A stretch of DNA of 45,979 bases from an uncultured beta proteobacterium (GTDB lineage: Bacteria; Pseudomonadota; Gammaproteobacteria; Burkholderiales; Burkholderiaceae), in assembly GCA_903944725.1 (NCBI GenBank), contig CAJASX010000047.1:1-45979 (forward strand), written 5' to 3'. The position numbers and the translations under genes were made by a program. The notes beneath the pieces were generated by a model. The model ran no database searches. It was not told the DNA's origin and saw only the letters and a program-made list of their open reading frames with translations. Below, one piece after another: positions 44,193 through 45,979 of the stretch (the stretch's first letter is position 1; the number at the start of each line of letters is the position of its first letter).

Positions 44193-45206
44193 ATGACTTC
44201 CACTAATTCAAATAAAGCCTCTGCGGCACCTGCAGTAGTCTTGCAAACGATTGGCCCCGATGAAGCAGGTCAGCGGCTCGATAATTTTTTGTTGCGCTGG
44301 GCTAAAGGGGTACCTAAAAGCCATGTTTACCGGATTATTCGTTCGGGAGAGGTGCGGGTAAATAAAAAGCGGGCTGAGCCCACCACCCGACTTTCTGAAG
44401 GCGATATTGTGCGCTTACCACCAGTGAGAATAGCCTCGCCTGAGCGGGTGCAGTTGGGTCAAAACGCTGTTCGAGCGCAGCAATATGCTGCGCAAATGCC
44501 AATTTTGTATGAGGATGAAGTGCTCTTGGTGGTTGACAAGCCAGCTGGGTTGGCAGTTCATGGCGGTTCTGGAATCGCCTTGGGCGTGATTGAAGCCCTC
44601 AGATTAACGCGTCCTGAGCTCAATTTTCTCGAACTAGTTCACCGCCTTGATCGCGATACTTCCGGGGTTTTGCTTCTTGCTAAGCGGCGTAGTGCTTTAG
44701 TTGAGATGCATCGTCAAATACGCGAAGGCTTAACCGATAAACGCTACTGGTTATTGGCCCACGGCAAAATTGCACAAGGCGCCAAAGTGATGCAACTCAA
44801 ATTTCCTTTGCATAAGTATCTTTTAGCCAATGGTGAGCGGCGAGTTAGGGTGGCCGCCGAAGGTCTTCCTAGTCATACTGCGGTACGAGTGGCACAAGTA
44901 CTTGAGGGCGATGCGGTCGCGATTAGCTTAGTAGAGGCGCAATTAAAAACTGGGCGCACCCATCAAATTCGAGTTCACTTACAGCACATTGGACATCCAA
45001 TTTTAGGTGATGATAAATATGGGCTAGAGGATGAAGACCGACGTTTAAAGTCTAAACGGCTGTATCTACATGCCCATTTGGTGAGGTTTACTCATCCCCG
45101 CACCGGCGAGAAAATGCGGCTTGAATCGCCTATGCCAGCGGAGTTCAATGCCTTATTAAAGGCCCTTAAGGTGACCTTAAAGGATCCTCAGGTGACCGAC
45201 GTTTGA
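44193..45206 (+). CDS. rluC: 23S rRNA pseudouridine synthase RluC
   Basis: RluC isomerises U955, U2504 and U2580 of 23S rRNA in E. coli. The S4 RNA-binding domain (about 26-75, with GQRLDNFLLRW and GEVRVNKKRAEP) precedes the RluA-family catalytic domain with the nucleophile Asp153 in HRLDRDTSG. TGRTHQIRVHLQHIGHPILGDDKYG is also typical. The length of 337 fits RluC. The rne-rluC divergent pair is conserved in many proteobacteria. The HAD gene follows after 73 bp. Confidence 0.94.
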   Translation: MTSTNSNKASAAPAVVLQTIGPDEAGQRLDNFLLRWAKGVPKSHVYRIIRSGEVRVNKKRAEPTTRLSEGDIVRLPPVRIASPERVQLGQNAVRAQQYAAQMPILYEDEVLLVVDKPAGLAVHGGSGIALGVIEALRLTRPELNFLELVHRLDRDTSGVLLLAKRRSALVEMHRQIREGLTDKRYWLLAHGKIAQGAKVMQLKFPLHKYLLANGERRVRVAAEGLPSHTAVRVAQVLEGDAVAISLVEAQLKTGRTHQIRVHLQHIGHPILGDDKYGLEDEDRRLKSKRLYLHAHLVRFTHPRTGEKMRLESPMPAEFNALLKALKVTLKDPQVTDV

Positions 45207-45279
45207 GTCGATAAATCGGTATAGTGCGAAGTTATTGGTGCGATCTTAGTAAATTGTTGGTTGACGAAGGAAATACCGT

Positions 45280-45978
45280 TTGAATAAAATGTTACAAGCA
45301 GGAGTAGAGCGGCGTTACGATTTAATTATCTGGGATTGGGATGGCACAATTATGGATTCGACTCCAACGATTGTGCAATGCATTCAGCAGGCTTGCCGTG
45401 ATCTAGACTTGCCTGAACCTAATGATGCTTTAGCAAGCTCGGTGATTGGCTTGGGTATCGACGACTCCTTGCGACGCGCTGTACCGAGTATTGCACCGGC
45501 ACGTTATCCAGCTTTAGTAGACCGTTTTCGTTTTCATTATTTAGCCCGTGATCACGAATTACATTTATTTTTGGGGGTGCGCGAATTGCTCGAGCACTTG
45601 CGTCAAGCCGGTTTTTTATTGGCAGTAGCTACCGGTAAATCACGTCGGGGCCTAGATCGTTCTTTAGGGTTTCATCAACTTGAAGAACTCTTTCATGCTA
45701 GCCGTACTGCCGATGAAACAGCCTCAAAACCAAATCCAGCAATGCTGTTGGAGTTATCTGATCTACTGCAAGTGCCTTTGCGGCGCATGCTGATGATTGG
45801 TGATACGACCCATGATTTATTGATGGCACAAAATGCGGGGGTTGATAGTGTGGCTGTGACTTATGGAGCCCACCCAGTAGAAGAGCTACTCACCGCCAAT
45901 GCCTTAGTATGTGTTGATAATGTAGAGCAACTGGCACAGTGGTGTAGTGCGCATTTGTACGAACGTAGTTTGACCTAA
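45280..45978 (+). CDS. HAD-family phosphatase (phosphoglycolate phosphatase-like)
   Basis: This is a HAD hydrolase with the catalytic aspartates in DWDGT (Asp19, Asp21), motif II around VATGK, and the motif IV region MLMIGDTTHDLLMAQNAG. The cap domain (about 35-95) is of the beta-phosphoglucomutase/PGPase type. Substrate cannot be assigned; related genes next to rluC are often annotated as Gph-like. The start is probably TTG at 45280, since GAAGGAAA lies at Shine-Dalgarno distance; an ATG at 45289 is the alternative. The stop is complete one base before the window ends. Confidence 0.87.
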   Translation: MNKMLQAGVERRYDLIIWDWDGTIMDSTPTIVQCIQQACRDLDLPEPNDALASSVIGLGIDDSLRRAVPSIAPARYPALVDRFRFHYLARDHELHLFLGVRELLEHLRQAGFLLAVATGKSRRGLDRSLGFHQLEELFHASRTADETASKPNPAMLLELSDLLQVPLRRMLMIGDTTHDLLMAQNAGVDSVAVTYGAHPVEELLTANALVCVDNVEQLAQWCSAHLYERSLT

Positions 45979-45979
45979 A

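Noticed and set aside
1-45979. Mobile elements, prophage genes or a defence island
   Set aside because: Every substantial gene belongs to a core metabolic, translation, envelope or cofactor family. I saw no transposase, integrase, terminal repeats, target duplications or toxin-antitoxin pair.

Overview
The window reads as a compact chromosomal segment of a free-living betaproteobacterium of the Burkholderiaceae, most likely Polynucleobacter or a close relative. Three things support this: the protein sequences (serC/pheA/hisC/tyrA/aroA/cmk/rpsA, RNase E, EtfA/B), the betaproteobacterial gene order and the moderate GC content. About 46 protein-coding genes are packed with very short spacers. 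I see no tRNA, rRNA, CRISPR array, insertion sequence or prophage. Nothing looks recently transferred, so this is core-genome sequence.

Layout. (1) 1-15.1 kb, all on +: the 3' part of gyrA, then the aromatic/serine supraoperon serC-pheA-hisC-tyrA-aroA-cmk, then rpsA with a structured leader and a strong terminator. It continues with ihfB, lapB, ugd, hldE (kinase only) and hldD (LPS assembly and inner-core heptose supply) and a secreted ComEA-like HhH protein. (2) 15.2-23.7 kb: cysM, convergent mltB, then a fatty-acid block of AcuC/HDAC-like deacetylase, acyl-CoA synthetase, etfB, etfA and acyl-CoA dehydrogenase. (3) 23.7-28.8 kb: two minus-strand envelope proteins (a multi-span membrane protein and a META-domain lipoprotein), the divergent rpsP-rimM-trmD-rplS operon with terminator, a CoA-type Nudix hydrolase and a CobD/CbiB-family membrane protein. 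(4) 28.7-36.5 kb: rsgA and an M48/STE24-like protease (-), orn (+), mog (-), pmbA (+), and a minus-strand run of folA, thyA, ferredoxin-NADP reductase and a 7Fe-type ferredoxin. (5) 36.5-45.98 kb: a D-2-hydroxyacid dehydrogenase, a small membrane protein, the molybdenum-cofactor genes moeA-mobA-moaA, rne, and divergent rluC followed by a HAD phosphatase.

The most interesting signals are regulatory rather than coding. First, seven genes (cysM, the Nudix gene, the M48 protease, mog, pmbA, the hydroxyacid dehydrogenase and the 98-aa membrane protein) have a sigma70-like -10 hexamer exactly six bases before the ATG and little or no Shine-Dalgarno. This is the geometry of leaderless transcripts, and two of these promoters (mog/pmbA) are divergent within 26 bp. 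Other genes here (rpsP, rplS, rne, comEA-like, deacetylase, etfB) have clear Shine-Dalgarno sites, so two start classes seem to coexist. Second, rne has a leader of roughly 400 nt downstream of a perfect TATAAT, with at least six perfect or near-perfect helices, including a likely three-way junction. It is a good candidate for an RNase E feedback sensor analogous to, but not evidently homologous with, the enterobacterial rne 5' UTR. Third, rpsA has a leader with two hairpins and no clear Shine-Dalgarno. Only two strong Rho-independent terminators are visible, each after a ribosomal-protein gene (rpsA, rplS).
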